Shown: positions 10,996 through 24,183 of the stretch, piece by piece
Numbering within the stretch: the first letter of the stretch is position 1
Layout: each line of letters opens with the position of its first letter
Assembly: GCF_964204645.1 (NCBI RefSeq)
Contig: NC_134025.1
Location: forward strand, 17,702,001 to 17,766,000
From: Tubulanus polymorphus
Lineage: Eukaryota > Nemertea > Palaeonemertea > Tubulaniformes > Tubulanidae
DNA: 64,000 nt
Reading direction: 5' to 3'
Translations under genes and position numbers: made by a program
The notes under the pieces: generated by a model
Told to the model about the DNA's origin: nothing
What the model saw: only the letters and a program-made list of their open reading frames with translations
Databases searched by the model: none

Positions 10996-11105
10996 TGTTT
11001 AGCTGGCAACCATGCCAGGAAGTATTGTCATAGTTCCAGGCATTCAGAATCACCTTGTTGCCAAAATGGCATTTAACCTTTCAATAAAATTTGGAGGTCA
11101 AAGGT
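10996..11105 (-). repeat. Interspersed repeat, inverted copy of 20500-20620
   Basis: The stretch containing tggcaaccatgccaggaag and ttgtcatagt is the reverse complement of 20545-20620 with moderate divergence, including the tgacctttga blocks. Non-coding. Confidence 0.5.
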
Positions 11106-12845
11106 CAAATTTTTAATTTTACTTATTGCAGTCTCTAGTTTCATTACAGATTAAATTAGATACAAACAAGTTGATTTTAAATGCGATATACACTCGTATG
11201 TTTCTTAAATCAATAAGTAAATGTGAAAAATTCTATAACGTTTAAACATTTAATCCTCGTCAAAGCATTGACTTTTCGCTAATTTTGTAAGTAAGGCATG
11301 CATAGGGGCGTTATTGATGTAATCTATGTCAAGGTTGACAAAAAATATTGAAAGTCTTATAATAAATGTATTTTTGTTGGGTTGACACTTGAGGCCAAAG
11401 CCAATCATTGAAAGCCACGGTAATGTCTACTCCGTACTTTCAATTGTCCCCAGCATGCTGCACTGTAGATAAGCACAAGTATCCGCCTTACTTACTGGTG
11501 GTGGCATAACTGCATGTTTTCCTTTCCAGGTGAAGTAAGCGAACATTAGTATTTTCTCTCTCTCTCTTTGAGCTATCTGGATCCCTGTGGTTTCTACTAC
11601 TCAACTCTATATGTAACTGAGGTTAGGCGACTACTGAATTCAAGAGTGCATAATATCCCATCGACTGCATGGTCATTCATGAGTGATTAAGCAATACTCC
11701 TCCGAGACCATATTAAAACAAACCAATATTATCTTATTTTACTAAAAATCCATTCTTGAACTTTTAGTGTCATTTTAAGAATAATCATGTGTCAAACATG
11801 GATTTGACCTGCGTATAAATATCTCTTCATCTATTAGATTAACATTCTTGTCAGTGACATTTAAAATTTACAAAATCTAAGATTATTAATTCACTGACCT
11901 AACAACTCTTCAGAGTCTGTGGAAATATTTTTCACATGACTTAGTGGATTTATTTATCGTCTGGAATTATCTCATGAGTCGTGTGCCATAATTTTGCTTG
12001 AAAATCCGTCTAGATATCATGTTTCAACTTGGATATTAGTTCAGAAACTTTGTAATGTAAATATTTACTTCGGTATCCTTTGAAAATATTCACTCTTGAA
12101 TGCAACAAGACTTCAAAACTGATTTTCATAGCTTATTTCTTCATTTTCTTGGGGTAAGTTTGGAAAAGTTTTGCTCTTTATTCACTCTTGCCTTACTATA
12201 GTAACAAACAGCTGGGGTCCAGCGAGTCAGCGATGCTCATGGTGAGTTTGACCACTTACAGCTGTCAAGATCAATTAAATTGTTGTTGATACTAGCTCTT
12301 TGAGAGTGAAATCCCGCGATCATATCCACTGGGATAGACTTTAGACATGGTGCACTGTAGAAAAGCACAAGTCTTCAACTTCATTTTGCTTTCTGTCGGT
12401 GGTATAACTGCATGTTTTCCTTTCCAGGTCACTTAGTGAGCATGTTATGTTTTCTCTTTCCCATTCAACTATCATATGCTTGGTGCACTGTAGATAAGCA
12501 CAAATCTCCTCCGTACTTTTGCTTTCTGGTGGTGGTAAGTGCAAGTTTTCCTTTCCAGGTCATTTAGCTAGCATGCAATAAAAGCCAAGGTAGTCAAGAT
12601 TTATTTAGAGTATAGTTAAGCCAAGATGGTTAAGCCAAGATATTTATCCCAACTGCATGCCAACTACTGTTAAGTGACAAACTGTTAGGGAGCATCTCAA
12701 AATTTCAATAGTTGTGTCAATTAGAATAACTGTCTAATTCTTTTTTACCCCTCAAGGCACTCTATGATTAGACACATGCCAAAGTTAAAACTATTGATTT
12801 TATAATGAGCAACCACAAACAAAGATAAGTTCTCAAGAGTGTGTT
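11106..12845. repeat. Non-coding DNA with a triplicated acceptor-like block
   Basis: A block of ~100 bp occurs at 11457-11560, 12347-12450 and 12483-12590. Each copy starts tgcactgtagataagcaca and ends in a pyrimidine tract ttttcctttccag resembling a splice acceptor. A related block (tggtggtattgtgctgttttcctcatcag) precedes the gene-family ruin at 14461, which suggests these are duplicated upstream introns or untranslated exons of that family. Confidence 0.45.
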
Positions 12846-14330
12846 TTGTCTTTGGAATCTGTCGAGGAGGTCGGTAAAACTGTTATTGGTGCTCCAACAA
12901 AATCCTGTACATTGGATCCAATACCCACATGCTTGCTGAAAGTGGTGGTGGACAATGTGACCCCATCTATTACTCAAGTGATTTATTTGTCACTCAAATC
13001 TGACATTGTGCCGGACGCCATGAATTGTGCGATCATTGCACCCATCCTAAAGAAGCCAACGCTGGACGCAGAGATTCTCAAGAACTTTAGGCCAATCAGC
13101 AATCTATCATTCTTATCAAAGATTCTAGAACGGATTGTAGCTGCTAGAATCAGTGATTATATGGACAAGCAAGGACTACACGATTACTTTCAGTCTGCAT
13201 ACAAGCCGATGCACAATACTGAAACGGCTCTACTCAGGGATCAAATTAACATATGCTGTTTGCTTGATCGTGATCAGGGAGTAGTAATTTCAATCCTACT
13301 TGATCTCAGCGTGGCGTTCACACTGTGGATCACACTGTGCTTCTAAATAGGATCACAGATGTCCTCGGTATATCTGGTGTTGTGCAGGAATGGTTCATAT
13401 CATATCTCTCTAACCGATCGCTTAAAGTCGCAGTTCATGGCTGGTGATCGAGTTCACATACACTCAAGTATGGTGTGCCCCAAGGTTCCGTCTTGGGGCC
13501 CCCACTGTTCCTAATATACATTTTACCACTTGGTTAATTGATACTGTTGTTCGATATCAATGGGCACCGTTTTGCAGACGACGAACAACTCTACAAGCTA
13601 ATTAAGTCAATCCGAAATGTGGAAGCTGTGTCCCGTCAACTTATCGAAGTAGAACACTGTCTAGCCATATTTAATTGGTACAAAGCAAATTTCCTCATGG
13701 CTAATGCCACAAAGACCGAATTTTTCCTACTTAGAACCATTCCCAGACTCAAGTTAGTAAACATCAAATCACTGGCAGTCGCTGGTGTCCATGTCCCATG
13801 ATCCTATGCGAAACTTGTGCGTAAATGTTCGATGGTCACACCATGGATTAGCATGTGAAGTCAACTATCAGGGCTGGATATTTCCATATCCGTAACATTG
13901 GACTTGTTAGGAAAATCCTTACACAGAACACTACAAAATCACTCCTTCAGGCACATGTAGTGTCTACACTGGACTACTGCAATAGTTTGCTCATGGGTTT
14001 ATCATGTGATCTTTTGTACAACTTACAAAAAATCCAGAATTGCGCAGCGCGTCTGGTATATCGAGTTCAAAAGTGTGTGCACATATCGCCATTTTTAGTT
14101 TCGCTTTCATTGGTTACCAAAGGCTGGATAGAGTAAAAGATATTGTTACTGACTTTCAGAGCCTTGAGTCGTGCTCCAGGTTATATCAGTGAATTATTCG
14201 AGTTCTACAAACCCTGTCATCAACTAAGATCTTCTTTGGCTAAACACAAACATTTGGAACCTCACATTTTTCCTTGTAGGAGCACGTTTGAAATTGTTTT
14301 ACAATGGAATTACTGCTCGATAAAAATTAA
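12846..14330 (+). pseudogene. Degraded CR1/L2-like LINE reverse transcriptase
   Basis: RT pieces follow in order through several frames: KSCTLDPIPTCLLK and KNFRPISNLSFLSKILER (12890-13130), DLSVAF (motif A, 13300), YGVPQGSVLGPPLF (motif B, 13470-13510), FADDEQLY (motif C, 13570-13595), then STIRAGYFHIRNIGLVR, LDYCNSLLMGL, IQNCAARLV and LLLTFRALSRAPGYI up to about 14250. These landmarks are those of CR1/L2-group RTs. At least four frameshifts or stops and a missing endonuclease make it dead. Confidence 0.8.
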
Positions 14331-14460
14331 GATTATTATTAATTTGGCGCCCTGTTTCGGCTGTCTAGATTCCTCACACATGGTCATGTTATTTGGTCCT
14401 TATGCTTTATCACATGAGACTGGTGGTGGTATTGTGCTGTTTTCCTCATCAGGCTTCAGC

Positions 14461-17400
14461 AATGGATGGCGAAGAAGTCCCTCCTGTTACCACACTTAAA
14501 CGAAAACATGATCTATGCAATCAAGATCTATACAATTCCGTCGACTATTCAAGCTGTCTCATTTGTCAGGAAGGGGCTGGAAGTTCGAGTGAGAAAATGA
14601 ATCTGGCATCTGAAGATGGGAAGAAAAAAGTGCAGTACGCTGTTTCTGAAAGAACCAGTCTTATGGATCGAACATCTCTAGCTATTCTGAATAGACTTAG
14701 AGCTATACCGGATGAAGATTAGCAGGAAACGGCAATGAGATGGCATAAAACTTGTCACATAAGTTTGGTATCAGAGAGAAGCTTATCTTGCATATGTGAG
14801 AAAAAAATGAAGGAATGAACAGTTCATACAACCGTGGCGGCAGGTTAATTGGGGGCTTTGCATCTTTTGCCAGCAAATGAGAAACAATCACCTTCATAGC
14901 ATAATGACTCTGTAGTAGTATCACTGAAAATAATCAATCTGTCAAAGGAGGACTACGTCATGTCTGTTAGGATGGCCAATATTGTAGATTTGATAGCTAC
15001 AGAAGGGAAGATACCGGAACTACCGCTTGACTACATTTGAACGGAAATTCACTAGAAATAAAGAGTGTCTGCATCCGAGTTCGGATCAAATTCAGAATAA
15101 CCCTGGAGACATTGTGCTAGAGGATCTGTCTGCTGTCTGGGAAAGGTGTGGGAGAGGTAAGTAGAACTTTGCAATGAAATGGAAAGAGTTGTGCCTCAGA
15201 AGCTTCTTGTCAAGAAGGCAAACACTTTATGCAGCTGTTATTAGAATGTTATTGACGAGGAAGGGTCACTCAAAAGACCACGAAATCAAAAGGCAGCACT
15301 TCCTCTTTATCCCAGCAACAAATCACTGTTCATTATTGCCAACGCTTTGTCAGATATTTGTCAGATATTATACAAAAGGATGAGAGTACAGATGAGTCTA
15401 CATCCACACTATACCTTCTATCACTTGATGATGTTCAAGAAATAGTTCATTCTGCACTTCAGCTCCGAGCTGACTTGGATAGGATGCCTGGTCGTGATAC
15501 TGCATGGAAAGGTCTTACAATGGCAGCTGTGGAGGCAATAGTTCCAGATTCCTTATACTTCTTTCTGTCCGTGTTGTTTGGTTGGACCAGCATGCTGGCA
15601 ACTGAAGATGAAGAGACTGACCGGAAAGGCTACAATTTTGGTGCCCTACAAACGTGGCCGACTAATCCTGGGATCAGCAGACATTATAGATGTCATAGAA
15701 TCCACACAAAGTCGCCAAGAAACTTGTCATTGTTTCAATGGAATGCTCGGCAACACGGACCACCGTCCCTAAGATCCTTGGTGAATCGTGTCCATGGGTG
15801 GCAGGAGGCTTTGCGTAAGGAAACCATAGAAACATTGCACCACCTTGATACTGCCAAGCTTCCAATTGGTATTAGAGCTGCCCCTTGAATGTTAGACAGT
15901 TCTCACATTGAAGTAGATGATTGGTTCAAAAACAGTCAATGTGAGAAGATAGCGAAACAAATGGATCATGTATGGGTACTCTCTAGGATGGACAACAGCA
16001 ATGGCCAGAGCATTCCTCCATAGGCAGCTATCAATGAATGCATCAGCATTGTAGATCGTCCACTGATGACCATTGGAATGGCACCAATGCCACAGCAGAT
16101 GAATATGGTACAATTATCACAATCAATAATCGATTTGTCCTGCTCAGCTGTAACCTCGGACAAAACCATAGAGTCCTTTTTCTTTGATCAGCCAAAGCTA
16201 AGGAAATCCTTTGGAACTGCAATGAATAGGATGAAGTCGTTGTGCTTCTTGAAGGCCTACATATCACGTTCAACTTCCATCGTACCATTGGCCAGCATAT
16301 GGAAAGTACTGGTCTTGATGATGTATGGGTTGAGTCAGAACTGTTTGGACACAACGCCATCAAGTCAGTGATGGATGGAAAGCGTTATTACAGGGCCATT
16401 CAGGGACATGTCTGGGCTCCTACTAAAAACTGACCGGAGGTATCAAAGCGGTGGGTAGTTGGGTGTTGAAGTGGATAGTGTAGTGTGATCTGTGTGCATT
16501 TGTGGCCAGCACACAGATCACAACGATCATAGTTAGTGTAGTAATATACGTCCAGGGAGGTATATCATATGTTCAAAGATCCATCTTAACCATGGATCCC
16601 CCAGATCAGTCCCTCAGATAAGTATTTGTATTTGTATTTTATTTGCAATCTCATAAAGAATACTGGTAGCAATTACAGTAATACATATGAGCAGAGATAA
16701 TAATGAGATTGCCAGGGACCAGAATAATCCGGAGATTATTGAGTCGGGTCATGAGTATGATGTGAAAACTAAGTGTCAGAAAATTTTGATTTTTCACATC
16801 GTCTCAGATCGTTTTTCAGCAGATTTTACATTGAAATTTCACTCAGAAAATCAAACATCGTTCGATGTTTTACCATTAACACACTGCTAGTTCCAAGATG
16901 AGTCAAGATGCTCATCATCTATTCATTTGCACAAGAAAACAATGTAAAAGGCGCCACGTTACAGGCCGCAAAAGCCGTTTTTCAGCACTACATGAGCAGC
17001 ACACTATCGGGCAACAGATATATAAAACTTCGTTAACCAAAATGATCGCATTTTAAAATAGATCAGGAAACGCTTTTATGGTCATACCAATCTATCCATA
17101 AGATGCCATTTTCCTCAACACCCCCTTTTTTTCAACGGCTCTGTATTGGTGGGAAATCCAACTAAGGTCAGAAAATTATGATCCCTGTATTGAAGCTTGT
17201 GGCACAGTTCAGAAGGTTTACAGTGTTTCTATATCAGTCGTGACCCGAGGATGCCAGGGTCTCAACCACTGTTAACCATCTGAAATCACTCACAACCAAG
17301 GATACACCATGGATGAGATAACAGGAAACCTCGTAACTGCCCAAGAGAAAGATGAAGAGACAAGGTGTTGCAACATATAAGAGAATGATAAACTGCGACG

Positions 17401-18905
17401 ACCGTGCCATTTTTTGATCCCTATAAACGTCAGAAGTCGAGGACGTTTGCAACTCTATACAAGACACATGTGCAAGCTGGAAAGCAAAAACACGAAGATA
17501 ATCAAGGCAGACAGACAACTGATCCAGAGACTGTTGATTGCATCACAGGCGGGTCGAACGGTTGATCTACAAAAAGTGTTGGAAAACGAACTATTGGTCG
17601 ATACCTCAGATGAACTGCATATCAAAGTCAGCAATGCACTCCCTTTTGACAAAAGACGTGGCATTGAAAAGCTCAAAGGAAAACCGGACAACACTGGAAA
17701 AACATAGCCCATCATAGATAGTGATGCTCTTATTCAGTCCATTGGGAAACCACAGAAATGCAAGATGTTCAGTGATTATGCCAGAAACTTCGAAAAGACT
17801 GTGGTCAAAGAGTTAAGTGGCACAGTTACTAGAATTGATCTTTGTCAATCAAGTCTGTTACAAGATACAAAAGAACTGGGCAATATAGACCAATCCGGAG
17901 GGTGATAGATAGATCGGGATGATATCACAATGCAAGAGACAAGGAAGAATTTTATTTCCCTTGAAGACAACAAAGGTAACAAAGAAGACCTTGCAGGAAG
18001 CCCTTGTCTAAGACTAGCAAAAATCGAACCGGAGACGGAGAAATTTGGGGCAGCAACCCACACGGATTCTCCACAACACGAGGGGTTGTCTCAACATTAC
18101 AGCCCAAACACGAGGCCGATACAAGAATTATCCTGCACACCCTAGAGGCCATTCAAGCAGGGTTTGAAAGTATTGTAGTGAAGTGTCGTGACACAGATAA
18201 GCTCCTTCTGCTTCTTCCTTTCACTAGGGATAAAAGCTACCAAATCTGGATGATGAGTGAAACCAGTAAGGATGTTGAATGCTATCCTATTCATCCCATA
18301 AATCAAAAACTTCCACAGGCAGTGGTAAACAATACACTTGGGTTTCATGCAATATCTGGTCGTGATACTATCTCATCATTTGCTGGTCAAGGGAAGAGAT
18401 TGTGCTTAGCTGTTTACTTGAAGCACCCCGAGCTGTTGGAAGGCAAAGGCAAGGATGGTCCACTAGCCGGATTGGTGAGTTTGCATGTCTCCTGTACAAT
18501 GCACCAACTCCACCTCTGGCGTAGACAGAGGAAGGCATGACTTGTTTAATAAAGGCAAGAAGGCAATGAAACTGTTGCCACCAATAAGGGATGCACTGGG
18601 GTCGCATGCAGTGCGTGCAAACCATCAGGCCAAGATCTGGATACAGGCAGACAGGACTATTGTGGATATCCCAACTCCCCATGACGCAACAGGCTGGCAG
18701 GTTACAGACACAGCATTAGAAAAAGTGGGGTTCAGAAAGCCACCTGTTCCACTCAGCTGCTTGGAGCTTGTAACATGTGGATGTAAAACTAGGTGTCACA
18801 TCGGAGCTAGCAAGAGCCTCCGAAAGGGACTGCCATATTTACCTGCATGTGGCTGTGATGCAGATGTATGCCACAATACTGCAAGTCAGGGCGAAACATA
18901 ATTAC
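14461..18905 (+). pseudogene. Ruin of a large multicopy invertebrate gene family (zinc finger, PIN-like core, Cys-rich tail)
   Basis: An acceptor-like ttttcctcatcag precedes the ATG at 14463. Blocks in order are: CLICQ ... RWHKTCH (14550-14760), a CxxC...HxxxC finger; scattered fragments to 15900; VVLLEGLHITFNFHRTIGQHM and GHNAIKSVMDGKRYYRAI (16230-16410); DSDALIQSIGKPQKCKMFSD (17720-17790) and FISLEDNK; EADTRIILHTL ... RDTDKLLLLLPF ... GFHAISGRDTISSF (18115-18380); and a Cys-rich end LELVTCGCKTRC ... YLPACGCDADVCHN (18760-18880). The EADTR/DTD/GRDT spacing recalls the acidic centre of PIN/FEN-like (asteroid-type) nucleases. Many frameshifts and stops break it. I recognise the pattern as a long, uncharacterised, multicopy family in lancelets, cnidarians and lophotrochozoans; its function is unknown. 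Confidence 0.65.
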
Positions 18906-20035
18906 TTACAGCTATTCATCCTTAACCCAGATTTCTTATTCAAGATAAAACGCAGATTGGATGTTGATAGGTGGAAGATAACATTGACTTATTTTCAGAA
19001 ATATTAACTTTTTCATAATCTGACCCTTAAATATGACCTTGTAGGTTGAATTCCATTTGACGAATTGTAATAATTTCATTTTGTATTACTCTTTTGGACA
19101 CAAATAAACCGGAGAAGTATCGATTATCTACAAAAATATATGAAAATAACATTTAAAGAATGGTTTATTTATTTTTCGCCTAATCCAGGCGATAAGGAGT
19201 TATGGTCGTCTTAAATCATGGTATCCTTCATGATTACCTATAAATTTGGAAATGAACACTCTCATATCTCACTTAGTTTTCATCTGTCTAACCACACCCC
19301 AACATTATAGGACAATATATTAACAAGGCAAGCTTATATAGGTCTGCTGGGTGATTTGAAGAAGCTACATACCTATGGGTGCCCCCTTTTGGCCAAATCC
19401 AAAAAAATACTTTGTAGGTACTGGTCCATAGAACATTCAAATTCCCAGGGGCACCCCCTGGGGGACAAATCCAAAAAATGGCTCTGACGCAAAGTTGACA
19501 GACGCACAAACGAACGAACAAACATACTGACGGACAACGACGGCTCACCCCCTGACCTTCAGTCACAGCGGAGCTAAAAGAGGAAACAAGAGCCCCAAGG
19601 GGCACTATCGCCAGCCTGTCAGCTTTTCATAAAATGGCAAATGATGCATTCTGTAGGTTAAATTTGTCCAAATACACTCCCAGCTCAGGCTAGTCAATCC
19701 CAGGCTAATAATTTTCACAATTCAATCGTGTTTTCATAAGTAGCACAGACAGTGATTGCGGCTGGCAGGAACAAATACCTCAGATAAATCTTTTCCCTTG
19801 GTCATATTGATTTGAATGCGGAATAGAATTGAATTTTCTGAAATTTGCTCAACAAAACAAAATAGAATTGGACTTGCTGCTTTACCTTATTCAATCAAGT
19901 AAAATTGATTGGATTTGATATTTTTTTGCAGAATAAAATTTGATTGAATTTGCAGTTTGAGCACATGGCGAATTAGCATATCAAGGTCATCCATCCGATT
20001 TGAGAAAAAGCTATTTTTCCCGGACTTTGCAAAAT
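18906..20035. repeat. Non-coding DNA with a short repeat carrying a G/C-rich hairpin
   Basis: At 19360-19620 the segment ggcaccccctgggggaca and an acgaacgaac/acggac run resemble the tails of the Helentron-like families, though no tandem units are evident. Nothing else is recognised. Confidence 0.35.
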
Positions 20036-20478
20036 TGGCAATGATATTTTCTGTAGTGCAAATAAAAATATTCCTCCCCAAAATCCAAATCAACTAAAGA
20101 TTTCACAGAAATCGATATTGAAATACAATTTTAGATCTTAAAATAAAACCCGAAGTAAAACGGTAGACGATACCGCGGGTTCACGTGAACACCTGCTGAT
20201 CTCTGCGGCTAAAGCGAAGGAGTCTTTGCTTTCTGATAAGCTCTTTAAAAGAGATATTTTTGCAATCAGATTTTCACGAAAAAGCTCATATAAATTTTAA
20301 AGAGACCCTCTTTCAAAATTCAGCTTCATAGGGGTTGGAGAATGGATAATCCTCTAATGAATGATTTAAATGAATATATGCTGAGTTGCACAGTCAAAGA
20401 GCCATAACTCTGGAAACCATGGCATTTAAATTCACACCATTTGTATAGCAATAGGCTCAGCCTACGGCTGGCCTAAAA
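20036..20478 (+). repeat. Interspersed repeat R1, copy 1
   Basis: About 440 bp, from caatgatattttctgtagtg to ctcagcctacggctggcc, recur in the same orientation at 60468-60947 at roughly 90% identity by eye. No coding capacity and no obvious terminal repeats. Confidence 0.75.
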
Positions 20479-23337
20479 ACTCAAAAGTTGACCTCAATTG
20501 ACCTTTGAACTTCAAATTCGACCTTAAAGGTCAAGTGCGATTTCGGCAACCGAGTGATACAGAATCCCTGGACTATGACAATACTTCCTGGCATGGTTGC
20601 CAGCTTTACAAAAATAATTTGCCATAGGCAAAGTAGTTTACCTTTCTACTATCTAGAAGAACATACAATTATACATGCATTTTGATTTCAACTTGCGTCC
20701 TGGCTGCTAGTTTTTGTTTAGATACGTCCGGAAAACTATAAGGGCTCTGGGAAGCATGACACAAAATTTGATATTGGGTGTGATTTAGCAATTCTTTGTA
20801 TTTAGCATAAAAATCCAAGAAGCCAATTAAACAGTTCCAAAATTCTCATTTTAGGTCTACCAGCCCATTTTCTTCCTGATGAATGTGGCAATATTTTCCT
20901 ATAGGTATAGATTTTGTTCAATCAATGCTCTATCCAATCATTCCAGCCTTGAATGCAGAGAGGCCTAGATGATGAGACAGCACAAATACTCATCAGAAAG
21001 TGACAAACAATGATTTATTGACTTTCTGAAATTGGCATATAATATATTTTTAGAACAAATAAACGTAGAATATTTTATCATACGGGAGTCTCCTACAATT
21101 TTGAGGTCTCTGAAAAATTTCAACCTCAAACATTCCGAACTGAATATTTAGTTTAAAAACAGAAAATGTCAAAACTTTATTGTCAATTAACTGTTTTTAA
21201 AATGGTAAATTTCCCGTTCTAGAAGATTTAAAAACCTTTTGAGTATGTGGAATTAAGTGGACACCTTTCACTCCTTTGCTTACCCAGATAACGTAACGTA
21301 TAGTACCTATATATACTTTATTGTTATGGTTTTACGTCAAGAAACTGCGATTTTACCAAACCTTGACCAAGTTATATAATATTTTAAGGTTACCTTAAAA
21401 TATTAACGTAAGTATCCATCGAAGAAGTATCTAACGAAGTTAAAAGAGGGGCACAGTTATTTATAGTTGCCACAGAAATAGTTCAAATGATTATCCACAA
21501 CAATAAAGCGTTCCTAATAAAGCTCATTTCAATTAAAAACTTACTTCTTAATTAGGAACAGACAGCGTATGACAGTATTTATAATACGCGCTAGGAGAGC
21601 ACAATAGTGCAACGCGCGGTTATACGTGAAAACAGAGTATACATACACTTTGCCGTGCACTGCGGTGTGTATGTATGTACGTTAGATATATGGATTACAT
21701 ATCAGCTGATTTACGTAGTGTGCGGATTTTAACGTGTATGCGCTGTTAGGCGAAGAATGCCAATATACCGCAAACACACCGGCAAACACACTAATTAGCC
21801 TACGGCAATAGCAAATGAAAAAACGCACACGTGTGGAACCAATTAACTCTCATTTCAACAAAAATGATGCCAAACATTTGTCGACTGCTTCCTCTGAAAA
21901 TGCCGGCTCTCGTACTGGCGCCATTGTCTATTACTCTTTCAAAGAAAGAATGTATTTTGTACGAGTCGGTGAAAATAAGACAATGACAAGACAAAGCCGG
22001 GCTAGGACTATAGAAATATAGTCACACTTACTAAGTTCGAGATACTAAATTAAGATAGCCGACTATTTTAATCCTCACAACCGAACAAACTAACAGCGAA
22101 CTAAGCTCGGCACAAATATAAATTGAATTGCTCGCCATTTTGTGACTCCCGAAATTACGTCAGAGGTGCCGAAATTCCCGGAAATTCAGAGAATTTCCCG
22201 TATTCACGTCAGAAACTCAAATATAGGTCAACACAAGTAACTTATGGAAAGCGAAGAATTTTCGATGTTTTTTGCGTTTTTCTCAAAAAATATTGCATCA
22301 TCCGTTCGAAGCTTACCGACCTCCGTGCATCAATTCTACTTGCTTCATGATATAAGACAACCCCGTAAGTATTACCACTAAATTTTGTGCCATCAGAAGT
22401 TTCTTAGGGGATCACGGCTGGCTGACTACTGCACAGCGTGAATGTTCAAATACAGAAAATGTATCTATAACTTTTCTTCAAATTTCGGGAGGCGGGTCCC
22501 GTAAGCCAAGCTATTAAAAAAAGGACTTACTATGCAGAACTGTTCACTTCAACAATTCAACTGGGCACTATGGTGAGACTAGAGCCTCAGACAGTGGTAG
22601 GCACGAACAAATATGGCAGATTGCTTTTTTACCTTAAACTTTAGGTAGAGTGAGATATGGCCGGTTTGAGTTCAAAAAGATGATGTGTATCACTTTCAAA
22701 GACTTTTTAATCCGACAACTTCAATGAAAATCTATGATAAAGTATTTATTTCATTCAAAACACTTATTTCACTGTATGAAAATCACACATATTCATATAT
22801 GTTGTCATCGTAGCATGTGCAGTGTGAGACACTAGAGATATGCCAGCGCAAAACAAGTAAATTAATGAGCTAGTGACAGCCAATAGCATTCAGTCATTTC
22901 CGAAAAAAATCATCCACACCTCAGACTTTTATGATTCCAATAGGAGGTCGAGTAAACATGACGTCCTAAAAACAGTAAACCCTTTCGCTACGTGGTACAC
23001 GGTGATCGCATTTTCATAGAGAATTTTCATAACACCCATGCGCCTTCTATCGCAAAACCTTCGAAATACTTCAAATACTTTGTACAAAGAGTCGTTTCGA
23101 AATATATTTAGTGGATCAATATTAATTAATATATTCTCTAATTGTGCAGGCTACCTTGCTACACCAAAATCACCAAAAATTTCGATTTCTGGCTCAGTAA
23201 AGTGGGTGGATATAAGGCCAGTACTGAAAGGGTTAAGAAAAGTGTTAACAGGGAAAGAGTTCTTGTAATTTTATCAGAGGTTGTCAGAAGTAATTCCCAT
23301 CATATCGTAATGGTTTTTAGCAAGAACTGGAACTAAC
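20479..23337. other. Non-coding intron DNA
   Basis: 20500-20620 is the partner of the inverted repeat at 10996-11105. A stretch at 22120-22220 (attgctcgccattt..., tttcccgtattcacg) is loosely related to 40340 and 41800. Otherwise nothing is supported; small frames lack recognisable content. Confidence 0.4.
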
Positions 23338-23454
23338 CTTTTCATTTGCAGAAATTATTTCTTCTTCTAAACATTGGTTTCTTGAAACAAGTTCTTGGTT
23401 CTTTTCAAGTAAGGACTGCCCAATTCTTGCAGCTATTTCTAGATCACTTTCTTT
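23338..23454 (-). CDS. TRAK: TRAK/milton exon (HAP1_N coiled coil core)
   Basis: An acceptor (ctttgtag) precedes 23454 and a GTTAGT donor follows 23338. The 117-nt exon is phase 0 at both ends and encodes 39 residues beginning KESDLEIAARIGQSLLEKNQ and ending ...LEEEIISANEK. The block K-E-x-DLE-x-AARIGQSLL is the most conserved signature of TRAK1/TRAK2/HAP1/milton, so the identification is firm. The coiled coil heptads are intact, with no stop or frameshift. It joins the GAA GAG end of the exon at 43508 and the GTT start of the exon at 9033. Confidence 0.95.
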
Positions 23455-24183
23455 CTACAAAGAGTAACAAGAAGTTAATAGAACTATAACTAGAACAGGA
23501 AGTCCAATGTCTTTGAGGCTGACGCTACGAAAAGTATCCCCATGACTATCGCTGTGGGTCATCAATTTATATCGCATTACTCTTCAACTTAGTAGCATGA
23601 TTATCTATTCTGTCAGATTTCCTAGTGAGATTTATTTTTAGCATGTCCGCAAATTTTGAATACATGAGAATTATCTTATAAAATTCCTCACCAGACAATG
23701 CTGCCCTCTATAAGAATAAATCATGTGTTGAGTAAATAACAACTTAAAGAATAATTGAAAGGCTGAATCCAAGAACATGTCTATCGCACTTTTGAGCTCA
23801 AATGTCTACTTTTACTTAGTAGCCACTTGAGAACAATAAGCAATTTATAATATCGGCTACTTTTCCAGTAGTATACATTCAAAAACAGTCACTCTGAAAT
23901 AGTCTACCTTTCAATTCAGTTGGTTTTCTATAGTAGCTGTTTGGAAAAGTCTACTACTGAAAAGTGACCATTTTAAAACATCATGTATAATATTATTCCA
24001 AGCTTTTCCTTATTTGACTGGCACTGAAATTCAAGTGGTGCCTGTCATATGACTTGATTTGTTGAAATTGAATTGGATTTGATATTATTTGATAGACAGT
24101 TGAATATCACTCCCTAACCCTTGCCGTATGTCTTGGCAAGGTTACCAAGGGTAACTCTTCCAGGTACATGCAGTAAGAAATAT
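23455..24183. other. Non-coding intron DNA
   Basis: AT-rich. No exon or repeat recognised. Confidence 0.4.

Noticed and set aside
16711-17189. A hAT MITE suggested by cagggaccagaat and ttatgatccctg
   Set aside because: Only a partial end match and no target duplication; it also lies within the gene-family ruin.
21815-22021. Plus-strand 68-codon frame as a gene
   Set aside because: No recognisable domain, no convincing splice sites or neighbours.
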